A stretch of 64,000 bases of DNA from Chloracidobacterium sp. (GTDB lineage: Bacteria; Acidobacteriota; Blastocatellia; Pyrinomonadales; Pyrinomonadaceae), in contig JADJWP010000002.1 in assembly GCA_016716305.1 (NCBI GenBank), forward strand, positions 1,672,501-1,736,500, in the 5' to 3' direction. The notes under the pieces were generated by a model that searched no databases, was not told the origin of the DNA, and saw only the letters and a list, made by a program, of their open reading frames with translations. A program made the position numbers and the translations under genes. This document shows positions 8,439-17,254 of this stretch, in pieces (position 1 is the stretch's first letter; each line of letters opens with the position of its first letter).

Positions 8439-10145
8439 TCACAGCACATCCACGGCCTCAAGATCGCTCATCTCGGTCAACCCAGTTACGCTCTTTATCT
8501 CTTCCCATATACGCTTCTGCCTCCAGTCAAGAAATGCTTCATAGTCATTGGACCACAAGGGCGAGTCATCTCCGACGGGAAGGATGTGTGATTCAAGGAC
8601 GGCATCGAACGGGAAGCCGACCGTTGCCTTGATCTCGCTCATGTAATCTGACGGCGGCCGATTGCTGATCTTGCGATTTGTCGAGGCGTCGATGAGAGTG
8701 CGGTTAAGGACACAATCTCGAACTCGGGGAACGTCAATGCCCTTTTGCTTCAAAAGATAGTCTGACGGAAAAACATGATGGTCGTCGATACCCTCTTCGT
8801 TCATCAACCTCGAGGTGATGACAGATTGTTTGTGAAAATCACGCGTGCCTGAGCAAAGGATCAGGCAGATCGTAGCACTATAGATCGCCCGCTGTCTCGG
8901 GGTCACGTCTCGAAGTGCAGCCGGGTCGAAGCGCACCGATTGAACGCTATCCGGTGGTTCTCCGCCCCCGAACCACGTTAGCATTTCGCCTGTATCCTTT
9001 ACGGCTTGTGTATTCGCACCACTCTCATATGCCTGTCCGAAAGAAGCACACCAGAACCACTGCTTTATCTTCTCGCGTCGAACTCCTTCGTCAGGTGGGT
9101 TCTCAGCTTTCCCCGATTTACCCAAGAGTGCTGCAAGCGTCAAGAGCATTGGTTGGTAAGGCAACCATCGCGGAAGAAGTACTCTGCAGTCGTCACGTAA
9201 GATCTCGAGGCCGGCGACCAAACCGCGTACAACTTTCGGCCACCAATCGTTTATGTTATCTGCTGTAAGCTCGAGGACCTCGCTTCGCTTGCAGCCAGGC
9301 GTTGGACGACTGCAGATCGCGATCGCCTGAAGCAGGTAGTAGGGATCAACATTGTATTCGAGGATGATAGGATGGTCGGCAACTGCAGTTTCCCAAAGTT
9401 CACGCAGTTTGACGCCCTTGGGCCAAAAACGGGCAGTGAGCAGCTCGAAAACGCTCAGTTTGACTCCAGTTCGGTTCAATGTTTCAAAGATCGTGCAAAG
9501 GGCCTCAGCTGAAGTCGACTCTGCGAGAGTGACCACAGGAAACTTGTAATCGTCAATCGTCTGGATCCAACGCTCTTCGACCTCACACAATTCATCTTCC
9601 AGTTTAATCCGTTCAGCGTCCTTCAGTTTTCGAGCAACCGCTCGGCACCACTTGCTGAATCCGCCAGACCCGTTGCGAAGAACGCTAAGGGGCACGACCA
9701 GCTCCGCGGCCTGTACATCCTCATTGTCAAAGGCCTTTACCTTTTTCGTTGTCGTTCGCAGATGAAAAATGCCCTCTTCGAAGTCAGCCCCATCCAATAA
9801 CTTCTTCAGGTTGAGAAAATAGCGATGCTCGCCAACCCCAAAGAACGCTTGATATAACGAAGTAAGTCTTTGTTGCCCGTCGAGAACCAAAAACGTGTGC
9901 TTATGGCCTGAAATGTCCGGTGCCCCCTGAAATGCTCGTGGGGCAAAAAACTCACTCTTCGTATCCCGAACGCGAAGGAGTGTACCCGCTGGGAAGTTAT
10001 TTGCTATCGAGATGATCAACTCCTGCGTCATCCAAGGATCCCAAACGAAGTCTCGCTGAAAATCCGGAAGGACCATGTTTCTGGAGTGAATGTCATTGAG
10101 CAGTTCCTTTAGCTCGCGTGGGTTTGTATCCTCAAAAATGCTCAC
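8439..10145 (-). CDS. GmrSD-like DUF262 + HNH (DUF1524-type) protein
   Basis: Fused DUF262 and HNH protein, the architecture of type IV restriction enzymes such as GmrSD and of several defence nucleases. The N-terminal half has PDFQRDFVWDPW (residues 27-38) and the signature FLVLDGQQRLTSL (DGQQR at 89-93), the DUF262 nucleotide-binding and hydrolysis core. The C-terminal half has DDHHVFPSDYLL (HH near 456-457), followed about 25 residues later by NRTLIDASTNRKI, which matches the HxxP...N...N pattern of DUF1524/HNH nucleases. It should cut DNA in an NTP-gated, modification-sensitive way. The start is GTG, overlapping the helicase stop as GTGA, so the two proteins are made together. At 568 residues the length is normal for the fusion. 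Confidence 0.85.
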   Translation of the reverse strand: MSIFEDTNPRELKELLNDIHSRNMVLPDFQRDFVWDPWMTQELIISIANNFPAGTLLRVRDTKSEFFAPRAFQGAPDISGHKHTFLVLDGQQRLTSLYQAFFGVGEHRYFLNLKKLLDGADFEEGIFHLRTTTKKVKAFDNEDVQAAELVVPLSVLRNGSGGFSKWCRAVARKLKDAERIKLEDELCEVEERWIQTIDDYKFPVVTLAESTSAEALCTIFETLNRTGVKLSVFELLTARFWPKGVKLRELWETAVADHPIILEYNVDPYYLLQAIAICSRPTPGCKRSEVLELTADNINDWWPKVVRGLVAGLEILRDDCRVLLPRWLPYQPMLLTLAALLGKSGKAENPPDEGVRREKIKQWFWCASFGQAYESGANTQAVKDTGEMLTWFGGGEPPDSVQSVRFDPAALRDVTPRQRAIYSATICLILCSGTRDFHKQSVITSRLMNEEGIDDHHVFPSDYLLKQKGIDVPRVRDCVLNRTLIDASTNRKISNRPPSDYMSEIKATVGFPFDAVLESHILPVGDDSPLWSNDYEAFLDWRQKRIWEEIKSVTGLTEMSDLEAVDVL

Positions 10146-13100
10146 GTTGGTTCTCCTGCCTGAGCAAGTAGCTCAGCAAAGCTGTAATTCACACTCGTAA
10201 CACCAAAATCGGGTTCCTTTTTGAATGGGCGGCGAACGTAGTGGACCGCGTGAGCGTCCTCGCCCTGAAACTCCACGATGGCCAAGATGAAGTCATCAGG
10301 TTTGTTGAGCGAATAAAGGATCTCGTTCTTGGTCACAGTGATTGTTTCCGCTCCAGATATACGCCCCTTAACCTCGATGAACCGCAGCTTTCCGGTACCG
10401 GGGACGCGACTTTCAATATCGTAGCCTAGCTTTTCCAACTCGCGATCGACCGGGTCAAAACCTAGCTCCCTTTCGACCCGCATTATGATCTCGCGAGCCT
10501 TCGCAGCCGAGATCTGGGTGTCCACCGGCGTACCAATTGTCGGCAGTGGGCTGCCGGTCATTGCGGCAATCAACCCGGCCGGTACGACCAACATACCACC
10601 GAGGACAACTGGCGGTTGCGGAGAGATCTGGCGTTCAAGTGCCAAATCCGCGAGCCTCTTTTGCAATGGTCCCTGAAGAACATCTGCACGTTTTCGGGCT
10701 TCCGACGAATTTAAGCGTGCATTGACTTTGCCGGCCTGTTCGTCGAGTTTTAACTGCTCAGCCCGATGGTCCCAGTAGGATATTTCCTTGGTTAGCCGAT
10801 CTTTTACCGCCGACTCCGTTTTGTCTATCAAAGCGATCTTCGGTCCTTTAACCTCGGCAAGCTGCTCTGGGATAACCCTTGCTATTGCATGCCGTTGCGC
10901 GGTCTGCTCAAGGGAACTATTGATCCACCCGCATTCTTCTCGATGTAGGATAGCTTCAACCGTGGGCTCCCCATCCGCAAGCGGACGGAAGTCTAGGTAC
11001 GGAGCATAGTTTAGGTGCCGAGTGTTGCCGTCCTTGTCGATCTCGACATAAAGGATCTTTTTCGAGATCACCCGCCTCTCGCCAGTCCGTGTCTTTGTGG
11101 CATCGACCACCGCGTTCTCCAAAAAAAAGACAACACGCGGCGATGTGCCCATGTCCCGTTCATCAACCAGGCTCGCCCCGAGCCGAAGCAGGTCGCGGTT
11201 GCGTTCGATCGTTATATCGAGCGTTGCATCTAGCAGCGGATTCCCGGGACAAACGAATGCTGCCGGGGCCTTACCCTGCAAAGCGATCAATGACTTTTCA
11301 AATACTATCCGCTCGTAGCGCGGCTGAACCGGCTCGCCGATGCCGATCTGCCGATCGCGTTGACGGACCAATGAGGGTACGTGTGTGACTTCATATCGAC
11401 GAGCTTCTCGCTGTTGGGCATTGCCGCCGAGCTGCTTAAATGCCTCAAGAAAGAACGATTCGACATAATGCGGCTGAAGGCGACGGGCCTCGGCTCGTTC
11501 CATTTCCTCACGGATATGGTTCACGCGGGTCGCGTCCATCGCATCGCGTGCTAGTGCCCGATCCTCAAGGAGATTGCGAATTTGATCGGGATCGAAAGTC
11601 GATTCGATAGCCCGGGATAACCGGGCTCGCACTTCCGGGCGTTCGCCGTAACGAATCGCCTGGATAAGCAGATCCCGAAGGGGCTGTCCTTCAAACTGCA
11701 GCTTGCCAAGGACATCAAAAACCTGCCCCCCCAGCGACTGACGCGCTTGTTCGAGCTTTTCAAGCAAACGCCTGTAAACATCGCCTTCGCGGGTCTCTTC
11801 CGCAACCAGGTTCCAGAGATGGCAGACCTCTGTCTGGCCAATTCGATGGATGCGTCCAAAACGCTGTTCCAATCGGTTCGGGTTCCACGGCAGGTCATAG
11901 TTGACCATGAGATGGGCACGCTGGAGGTTTATACCTTCACCAGCGGCGTCGGTCGCGAGCAAAACCTGCACTTCTGGGTCGTGCCGAAACGCTTCCTGAG
12001 CATTCAGTCGGTCCTGTCGTCCCATGCTTCCGTGGATCGTAACGAGTGATTCTCGGCGACCCAACAGGGAAATGATCTTGTTCTCAAGATAGTTTAAGGT
12101 GTCTCTGTGCTCGGTGAAGATCACGAGTTTCTGGCGAGCAGAACCGTTTATGCTCTTGGCCGGGTCGGGTAACTCAGAATCGGGAACGCCCTTTGGGGTC
12201 GAGAAAATTACGTGTAAGAGGTTCGCAAGTTCGCTCCACTTTTTATCTTCCCCGGAATGGCGAACCGCATCCGCCAGAGATTGAAGATGTCTAAGTGTTT
12301 CGATCTCGGCTTTCAGTTCGACGATCGTACCAGCGGCAGTTGCCTGATCGAGTATCTGTTCTTCGGTTATCTCAGCTTCGGCATCCGGGGCTTCTTCGTA
12401 GTCCTGAAAGTCTTCGAGATCGAGCGTTGTTTCAAACGGCGGAACTACAATTGAGGCTACATTGCCTCCTCTTTGAATCAGTTCCATTTCCCTCAGTTTC
12501 CCCTCAAGACGCTCCCGCCGCCGCCGAAGAGATTGGTAGATGGCCTCGGGCGACGACGCAAGCCTTCGCTGCAAGATCGTTAGGGCAAATCCCACCGTAC
12601 CTGCTCGTTTGTCATTTTTAAGGGCTTCCGCTCTGTTAAATTCTTCGCGCACATAGTCAGTAACTGCTTTATAGAGTTGTGCTTCGGCGGAAGAAAGCCG
12701 ATAGGGCACGGTGTACGCGATGCGTTCAGGAAAGAGCGGCGTAGAGTCGAACTTCAAAAGTTCCTCTTTGACCATCCGACGCATCATGTCAGAAACATCT
12801 GCAGCGTGAACCCCGTCTCGGAATCTTCCTTCAAATCGATCACCATCAAGAAGGGCCATGAACAGCTGAAAATCTTCTTCCTTGCCGTTGTGGGGGGTGG
12901 CAGTCATCAAAAGAAAATGACGGGTCAATGATGAAAGCATCTGTGCGAGGCGGTACCGTTTTGTGAACTTCACTTCCCCGCCAAAAAACGTGGCCGACAA
13001 CTTATGTGCCTCGTCGCAAATAACCAGATCCCAGCCACAATCCGGGGCTCGCAGTTTCTCCTGAACGTCCTCGTTCCTGGCAAGCTTGTCCAAACGGGCG

Positions 13101-13708
13101 ATCGCGAGATCTGTTTCGAGAAACCAGTTCCCCGTTCGAGCTGATTCAAGTTTGTCGTTGGTGAGAATCTCAAACGGAAGGTTGAATCTGCGGTAGAGCT
13201 CGTCCTGCCACTGTTCTGCAAGACTTCCGGGACAAACTACCAGGCAACGGTGCAGATCCCCGCGGGCAATCAGCTCCTTTATCAGCAACCCGGCCATGAT
13301 CGTTTTGCCAGCTCCTGGATCATCCGCAAGAAGAAATCTCAGTGGCAATCGCGGTAGCATCGACTCATAAACGGCCGTTATCTGATGGGGTAAAGGATCG
13401 ACAAGCGATGTGTGCACCGCAAGCACAGGGTCGAAAAGATGGGCTAAACGAATGCGGAGAGCCTCCGAAACCAAACGGAACGACGAGCCAGAACCATCGA
13501 AACTCCATGGGCGCCCCTCCGTCGCTACCTCAAGCCGCGGCTCATCATCGCGATACAGCAAAGTGTTGTCAACTTTTCCGTCTGGAGTCTTAAATGTAAG
13601 TTCGAGGGCCTCGGAGCCGAACCATTGAACGCTAACTACCGTAGCCGAACAGTTCGGTATTAGCCCTCTTACAGTTGCATCAGGCGTCAGATCCTCTAGT
13701 TTAAGCAT
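10142..13708 (-). CDS. SNF2-type helicase with C-terminal DUF3883 (DrmD-like)
   Basis: First gene of the defence operon. It has superfamily 2 helicase motifs in order: ADDPGAGKTIMAGLL (motif I, about residue 130), VICDEAHKLS (II), LLMTATPHNG (III), TDAAGEGINLQ (V) and QRFGRIHRIGQ (VI), which is the SNF2/RapA arrangement. Near the C-terminus a DUF3883 nuclease-like region contains LGYDIES and LRFIEVKGR; the E-x-K core is visible. The size and domain set match the DrmD-type helicases of class 1 DISARM and related systems, which probably translocate on invading DNA. I prefer the ATG at 13708 (MLKLEDLTPDATVRGL), the usual family start; a GTG at 13759 would add 17 Arg-rich residues. The gene is divergent from metK. 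Confidence 0.88.
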   Translation of the reverse strand: MLKLEDLTPDATVRGLIPNCSATVVSVQWFGSEALELTFKTPDGKVDNTLLYRDDEPRLEVATEGRPWSFDGSGSSFRLVSEALRIRLAHLFDPVLAVHTSLVDPLPHQITAVYESMLPRLPLRFLLADDPGAGKTIMAGLLIKELIARGDLHRCLVVCPGSLAEQWQDELYRRFNLPFEILTNDKLESARTGNWFLETDLAIARLDKLARNEDVQEKLRAPDCGWDLVICDEAHKLSATFFGGEVKFTKRYRLAQMLSSLTRHFLLMTATPHNGKEEDFQLFMALLDGDRFEGRFRDGVHAADVSDMMRRMVKEELLKFDSTPLFPERIAYTVPYRLSSAEAQLYKAVTDYVREEFNRAEALKNDKRAGTVGFALTILQRRLASSPEAIYQSLRRRRERLEGKLREMELIQRGGNVASIVVPPFETTLDLEDFQDYEEAPDAEAEITEEQILDQATAAGTIVELKAEIETLRHLQSLADAVRHSGEDKKWSELANLLHVIFSTPKGVPDSELPDPAKSINGSARQKLVIFTEHRDTLNYLENKIISLLGRRESLVTIHGSMGRQDRLNAQEAFRHDPEVQVLLATDAAGEGINLQRAHLMVNYDLPWNPNRLEQRFGRIHRIGQTEVCHLWNLVAEETREGDVYRRLLEKLEQARQSLGGQVFDVLGKLQFEGQPLRDLLIQAIRYGERPEVRARLSRAIESTFDPDQIRNLLEDRALARDAMDATRVNHIREEMERAEARRLQPHYVESFFLEAFKQLGGNAQQREARRYEVTHVPSLVRQRDRQIGIGEPVQPRYERIVFEKSLIALQGKAPAAFVCPGNPLLDATLDITIERNRDLLRLGASLVDERDMGTSPRVVFFLENAVVDATKTRTGERRVISKKILYVEIDKDGNTRHLNYAPYLDFRPLADGEPTVEAILHREECGWINSSLEQTAQRHAIARVIPEQLAEVKGPKIALIDKTESAVKDRLTKEISYWDHRAEQLKLDEQAGKVNARLNSSEARKRADVLQGPLQKRLADLALERQISPQPPVVLGGMLVVPAGLIAAMTGSPLPTIGTPVDTQISAAKAREIIMRVERELGFDPVDRELEKLGYDIESRVPGTGKLRFIEVKGRISGAETITVTKNEILYSLNKPDDFILAIVEFQGEDAHAVHYVRRPFKKEPDFGVTSVNYSFAELLAQAGEPT

Positions 13709-14068
13709 AGTGGTGAGCGATAGAACGTTTCTGTTCCGGCGTTTAATGCGGCGAGTCACCGCGGAATTTCAAGTTGCATCATTCTAATACAGGAAACCGT
13801 CAAAATGAACTTAAATGCCCAAAACCATCCACGCCTAAGGGATCGCAAACCTGAAGAAAGAATCGGGTAAATCGAAGGCCGCGTCGCCTGTCAAAGGTTA
13901 GAAGTCCTGGATATTCTAATTCGCACACCAACATAGCTTTACAGCGCACGCCTAGCCACGAACTCCATAAACCTGATCTCTTCGCGTGGGATCAAGCGAT
14001 CCTAAACGGATTCGCTACCTACTTTCCTCAATTCTGGCCTTCGTTCATTTTACAAGGGACGTCACAGC

Positions 14069-14097
14069 TTGACAGCTTTTGCGTTTCGATTTAGGAT
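14069..14097 (+). promoter_or_regulatory. Predicted sigma70-type promoter of metK
   Basis: A perfect -35 (TTGACA, 14069-14074), a 17-base spacer and a -10 of TAGGAT (14092-14097) lie directly upstream of the structured metK leader. Transcription would begin near 14104, just before the first helix. The stretch 13760-14068 between the helicase start and this promoter shows no gene that I can support; it probably also holds the divergent helicase promoter. Confidence 0.6.
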
Positions 14098-14099
14098 TC

Positions 14100-14236
14100 T
14101 GATCAGCATTAGGAGATGCCCTTTCGGGGGCACGGCAACCGGGTCAGAGACACCACGGTGCTTTGGGATGAGGAGTCCCGATGTGCAGTTAGCGAACTGA
14201 AACTAAAGTCTCTGGATCAACTTACCCGTTTTCAAA
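14100..14236 (+). promoter_or_regulatory. Structured metK leader, candidate SAM riboswitch (SAM-I/SAM-IV-like)
   Basis: Between promoter and terminator the RNA can form several short helices: TGCCC/GGGCA closing a TTTCGG loop near 14117-14132, CACC/GGTG near 14151-14160, GGGA/TCCC near 14165-14179, and CAGTT/AACTG near 14186-14199. The sequence CACGGCAACCGGG (from 14131) and the later GGTGCTTTGGG (from 14157) resemble the GGCAACC and GGTGCTAA blocks conserved in SAM-I and related aptamers. An intrinsic terminator follows at once, and the gene controlled is SAM synthetase. I cannot assign the class by eye and do not see a clear P1. A SAM-sensing attenuator is the best reading: high SAM would favour termination. 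Confidence 0.6.
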
Positions 14237-14237
14237 A

Positions 14238-14266
14238 GGCCGCTGCTATTGCCAGCGGTCTTTTTT
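14238..14266 (+). terminator. Intrinsic terminator in the metK leader
   Basis: An 8-bp stem (GGCCGCTG pairing with CAGCGGTC, one G-U) around a 7-base loop is followed by six T residues. It lies 45 bases before the metK ATG and downstream of its promoter, so it acts as an attenuator rather than ending an upstream gene. Confidence 0.85.
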
Positions 14267-14311
14267 AGTTGGCACTCCTGATGTGAATTCTATTGAAAGA
14301 GGAAACACATT

Positions 14312-15421
14312 ATGAGCTATAGATACACGTTCACATCCGAATCGGTTTCAGAGGGACATCCTGATAAGGTCTGTGACCTCATCGCTGACTCTATCCTAGA
14401 CGAATACATCGCCCAGGATCCCAATTCGCGGATTGCCTGCGAGGTCTTGTGCAAAGAAAGTTCGGTGATCGTGGCCGGTGAGATAACTTCGGAGGGTAAC
14501 GTCGATCACGAGACCGTCATTCGCGACACCATTCGCAAGATCGGCTACACCGACCCGGCTCAGCCGTTTAACGCGGACACCGTTACGATCACTGAGTTGA
14601 TCACCATGCAGTCGGAAGAAATTTCCAATGGTGTAGATGAGGGTAGCGGGATCTACACGGAACAAGGAGCTGGCGATCAGGGAATCATGTTCGGTTATGC
14701 TTCAGGTGAAACTCCGGAATTGATGCCGCTTCCGATCCTCCTGGCTCACCGGCTAGCAAAAGGCCTGACCGACGATCGCAAGGCTCAACGGGTATCCGGT
14801 CTTCGCCCTGACGCCAAGACACAGGTATCGGTCATCTACAAAGACAACCGTCCCATCGGAGTGTCGGACGTTCTAATCTCGACCCAGCACGCTATTGAAC
14901 TAAATCGTGATGAGATAAGAAGCTACGTGGTTGAAGACCTCGCACCGAGAATACTAGGCGAGTGGATGACGCCGGCGATCCGTTTTGAGATCAATCCGAC
15001 GGGCAGCTTCGTCCTGGGCGGCCCGAGCGCTGATTGCGGAGTCACCGGCCGGAAGATCATCGTCGATACCTACGGCGGGATGGGCCGGCACGGCGGGGGT
15101 GCATTTTCCGGCAAGGATCCGTCGAAGGTAGATCGCAGCGGTGCGTATTTCTGCCGTTATGTCGCCAAGCAGATCGTAGCCAACGGCATTGCTGAACGCT
15201 CGGAGGTCCAGGTCTCATATGCGATCGGGGTTGCACAACCGGTCTCAGTTAAGGTGGACACTTTTGGGACCGGTGACGAGAACAGTGCCGAGAAATTTGT
15301 TCGAGGGTTCGATTTCCGCCCTGCTGCGATCATCGAACTCCTCGATCTCCGGAAGCCAATTTTTAGCGGAACCACGAACTACGGTCATTTCGGCCGGTCC
15401 GGGTTTTCCTGGGAACAATAA
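14312..15421 (+). CDS. metK: S-adenosylmethionine synthetase
   Basis: Makes S-adenosylmethionine from methionine and ATP in the cytoplasm. Full set of family motifs: SESVSEGHPDKVCD near the N-terminus, GAGDQGIMFGYA (about residues 119-130), then IVDTYGGMGRHGGGAFSGKD and KVDRSGAY, with a C-terminal YGHFGR. At 369 residues it is complete though slightly short for the family (about 380-400). The ribosome site is GAGGAAA about 10 bases before the ATG. Expression is probably controlled by the terminator-containing leader. What is odd is the location: it lies inside the tRNA-bordered element, between the integrase and a defence operon with a SAM-dependent methyltransferase. It may be a second, element-borne copy, but I cannot see whether the chromosome has another. 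Confidence 0.95.
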   Translation: MSYRYTFTSESVSEGHPDKVCDLIADSILDEYIAQDPNSRIACEVLCKESSVIVAGEITSEGNVDHETVIRDTIRKIGYTDPAQPFNADTVTITELITMQSEEISNGVDEGSGIYTEQGAGDQGIMFGYASGETPELMPLPILLAHRLAKGLTDDRKAQRVSGLRPDAKTQVSVIYKDNRPIGVSDVLISTQHAIELNRDEIRSYVVEDLAPRILGEWMTPAIRFEINPTGSFVLGGPSADCGVTGRKIIVDTYGGMGRHGGGAFSGKDPSKVDRSGAYFCRYVAKQIVANGIAERSEVQVSYAIGVAQPVSVKVDTFGTGDENSAEKFVRGFDFRPAAIIELLDLRKPIFSGTTNYGHFGRSGFSWEQ

Positions 15422-15490
15422 GTCTTATGAAGGCATGCTCGTCGCAGGTCTTGCTATTGTGCTGAGCGAATTTATTTGGAGTGATGAGAT

Positions 15491-15910
15491 ATGCAGACCC
15501 GACATGAGTTAGAAGAAGCCTATCAGGCGACAGATTATGTGGTCGAGGACGGAAACGTAAATATTGTAATTCGGCTCGACAGAAAGAACAGAGAACTCGA
15601 TCAACTGCTTGCCGAGCTCGCAATTAACAGTTGGGCCTTCATAACAGCGTTCAACCCGCGGTCGGCACAGTTCACGGAAAGAGAGAATGCTGCACGGCAT
15701 TCTGAATTACTGGCCGCAACAAAGGCCGGCAATTATGAGTTTTTGAACGGATATGGGCGCGGCTCTATCGGCGACTGGCCGCCAGAGAAAAGTCTTTTCA
15801 TTTTCAATATCGACCGCGAAGCGGCTATTGAGATCGGCAAACGATTCGGTCAAAACGCCATTGTTGTCGGTCAGGTCGGAGGTGTTCCGGAGCTCGTCTG
15901 GTGCAACTGA
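15491..15910 (+). CDS. DUF3293 domain protein
   Basis: A 139-residue soluble protein matching the DUF3293 pattern: AYQATDYVV near the start, SWAFITAFNPRS in the middle followed by EN.ARH, then WPPEKSLFIFNI and FGQNAIVVGQVGGVPELVW at the end. The family is widespread, small and without a known activity. The start has GGAG about 10 bases upstream. It lies 69 bases after metK in the same direction and may be read from the metK promoter. Function is unknown. Confidence 0.8.
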   Translation: MQTRHELEEAYQATDYVVEDGNVNIVIRLDRKNRELDQLLAELAINSWAFITAFNPRSAQFTERENAARHSELLAATKAGNYEFLNGYGRGSIGDWPPEKSLFIFNIDREAAIEIGKRFGQNAIVVGQVGGVPELVWCN

Positions 15911-16030
15911 ATCGGCTACATAGAATCTTGGGCTGTGAAATGAAATTGATCGACCAATGGCGAGGACATACGTTCCATGTGCCGGTCGAGTGTTTCCTGA
16001 AATCTCAGGAGAGTGAAATAGGAGGCTGAA

Positions 16031-17080
16031 ATGGAAGAGTATAACGGAAGACAAACTATTGACTGGCTTTACGAGGAACAACTCCACGTAGATGATGCCT
16101 GGGCTGTTCGCACCTCGAATGGTTTCAAGTGGTGGCCCTACAAAACGGCTCAAACTGTCGAGGTTATTGGCAAGGAGATCGGACCTGACGGGCAACATGG
16201 TTTCCTTATCTCAGTCCGAACGGATTTTCTGCGCGGCGTCACTCTGGATGAAGAAATTCTTCGGTATCTCGGTTCGATCTTAATGCCGATTTCTGCAATG
16301 TGTGGGCCAGTTTATGATGAAGCCTCCGGCACGTTAAGCCTATGCTCGCTGGTCCGCGTTCATAAAGAGATCTCAGGTTGGATGAACCCGTTGATTAGCC
16401 TTGCGGCGGCCACCCAAATTTCTGAGGCGTTTCATTACGCCCGCATTGTCACCGATGAGCTCGACGTCAAAGAAGCGATCAGCGAACATCCTTCGAGCGG
16501 TTTACGGCCCGAACCGGACGAAATAGCCGGTGTCTTTGAATCGCTAATAGCTCCACTCGGTGGACTGCCGTGCCGATGGAGTCATTTAGAATTCGCCGAC
16601 GTGGCTGCTAGTTGTGGTCGAGGGTTGCCCTCGTTAATTCTTAAACAGGGCGGCGCGGGGGTTAACTTAGATTTCCCGTTCGGGGATCAGTCGTCGCCTT
16701 GCCGACTCAGCGGCAATTTTCCCCATCCCGTTTACGGGAATGGGCTCTTTATGCTTCAAAGCTTTCCGACGCCCGAGATGTCGGAAATGGCAGGCATACG
16801 ATTGGCTCTGGAGCTAAATCGAAGAGAGTTAACCCGAAAACCGACCGGATACGGTTTTGGCAGTTACGCATATCGTGACAATTCAATGCACTTTGCCGGT
16901 TTCTTTCCAAACTTAATTTACAGCTCAAGTTTGCTTCCAAATCTCGTTTATTCTTGTGCGGAACGGTCGAGGGTAATGTCGCTTACTCTCGATAGCGAGA
17001 ACTCGTTCGAGACCTACCTCATGAAGATGGGGCCGCGGGAAAACCTTGTTACCCCTCGCAGTTATGACGAACCTACCTGA
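16031..17080 (+). CDS. Uncharacterised 349-aa protein
   Basis: I do not recognise this protein. A strong ribosome site (AGGAGG at 16020-16025) precedes the ATG. It has no signal peptide or membrane segment. The N-terminal part (WAVRTSNGFKWWPYKTAQTV) and the C-terminal part look like two alpha/beta halves, with Gly- and Phe-rich strands such as GYGFGSYAYRDNSMHFAGFF near the end. The shape of the sequence reminds me of YbjN/secretion-chaperone-like two-domain proteins, but this is weak. It lies 120 bases after the DUF3293 gene and converges on the integrase, so it is cargo of the element. Confidence 0.7.
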   Translation: MEEYNGRQTIDWLYEEQLHVDDAWAVRTSNGFKWWPYKTAQTVEVIGKEIGPDGQHGFLISVRTDFLRGVTLDEEILRYLGSILMPISAMCGPVYDEASGTLSLCSLVRVHKEISGWMNPLISLAAATQISEAFHYARIVTDELDVKEAISEHPSSGLRPEPDEIAGVFESLIAPLGGLPCRWSHLEFADVAASCGRGLPSLILKQGGAGVNLDFPFGDQSSPCRLSGNFPHPVYGNGLFMLQSFPTPEMSEMAGIRLALELNRRELTRKPTGYGFGSYAYRDNSMHFAGFFPNLIYSSSLLPNLVYSCAERSRVMSLTLDSENSFETYLMKMGPRENLVTPRSYDEPT

Positions 17081-17254
17081 CATGCCAAGACGGAAAGAAA
17101 ATAGATAGTTGAGTTAGGCACAAAGGGGCACATCACTGATGGAGATCGAAGCCCACCGCCAATATGTGCGGGTACGCGTCACTGAGAGGCTCGTTTGCAC
17201 CAGCCAACTTAGACAAATCGCCGACGATCAAACCTTGAACGGATGCGGAAAGTT

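Noticed and set aside
1..13708. BREX or classical DISARM assignment
   Set aside because: There is no PglZ or BrxL, and no drmB (DUF1998) or drmC phospholipase-like gene within the window, so only a DISARM-related label is justified.
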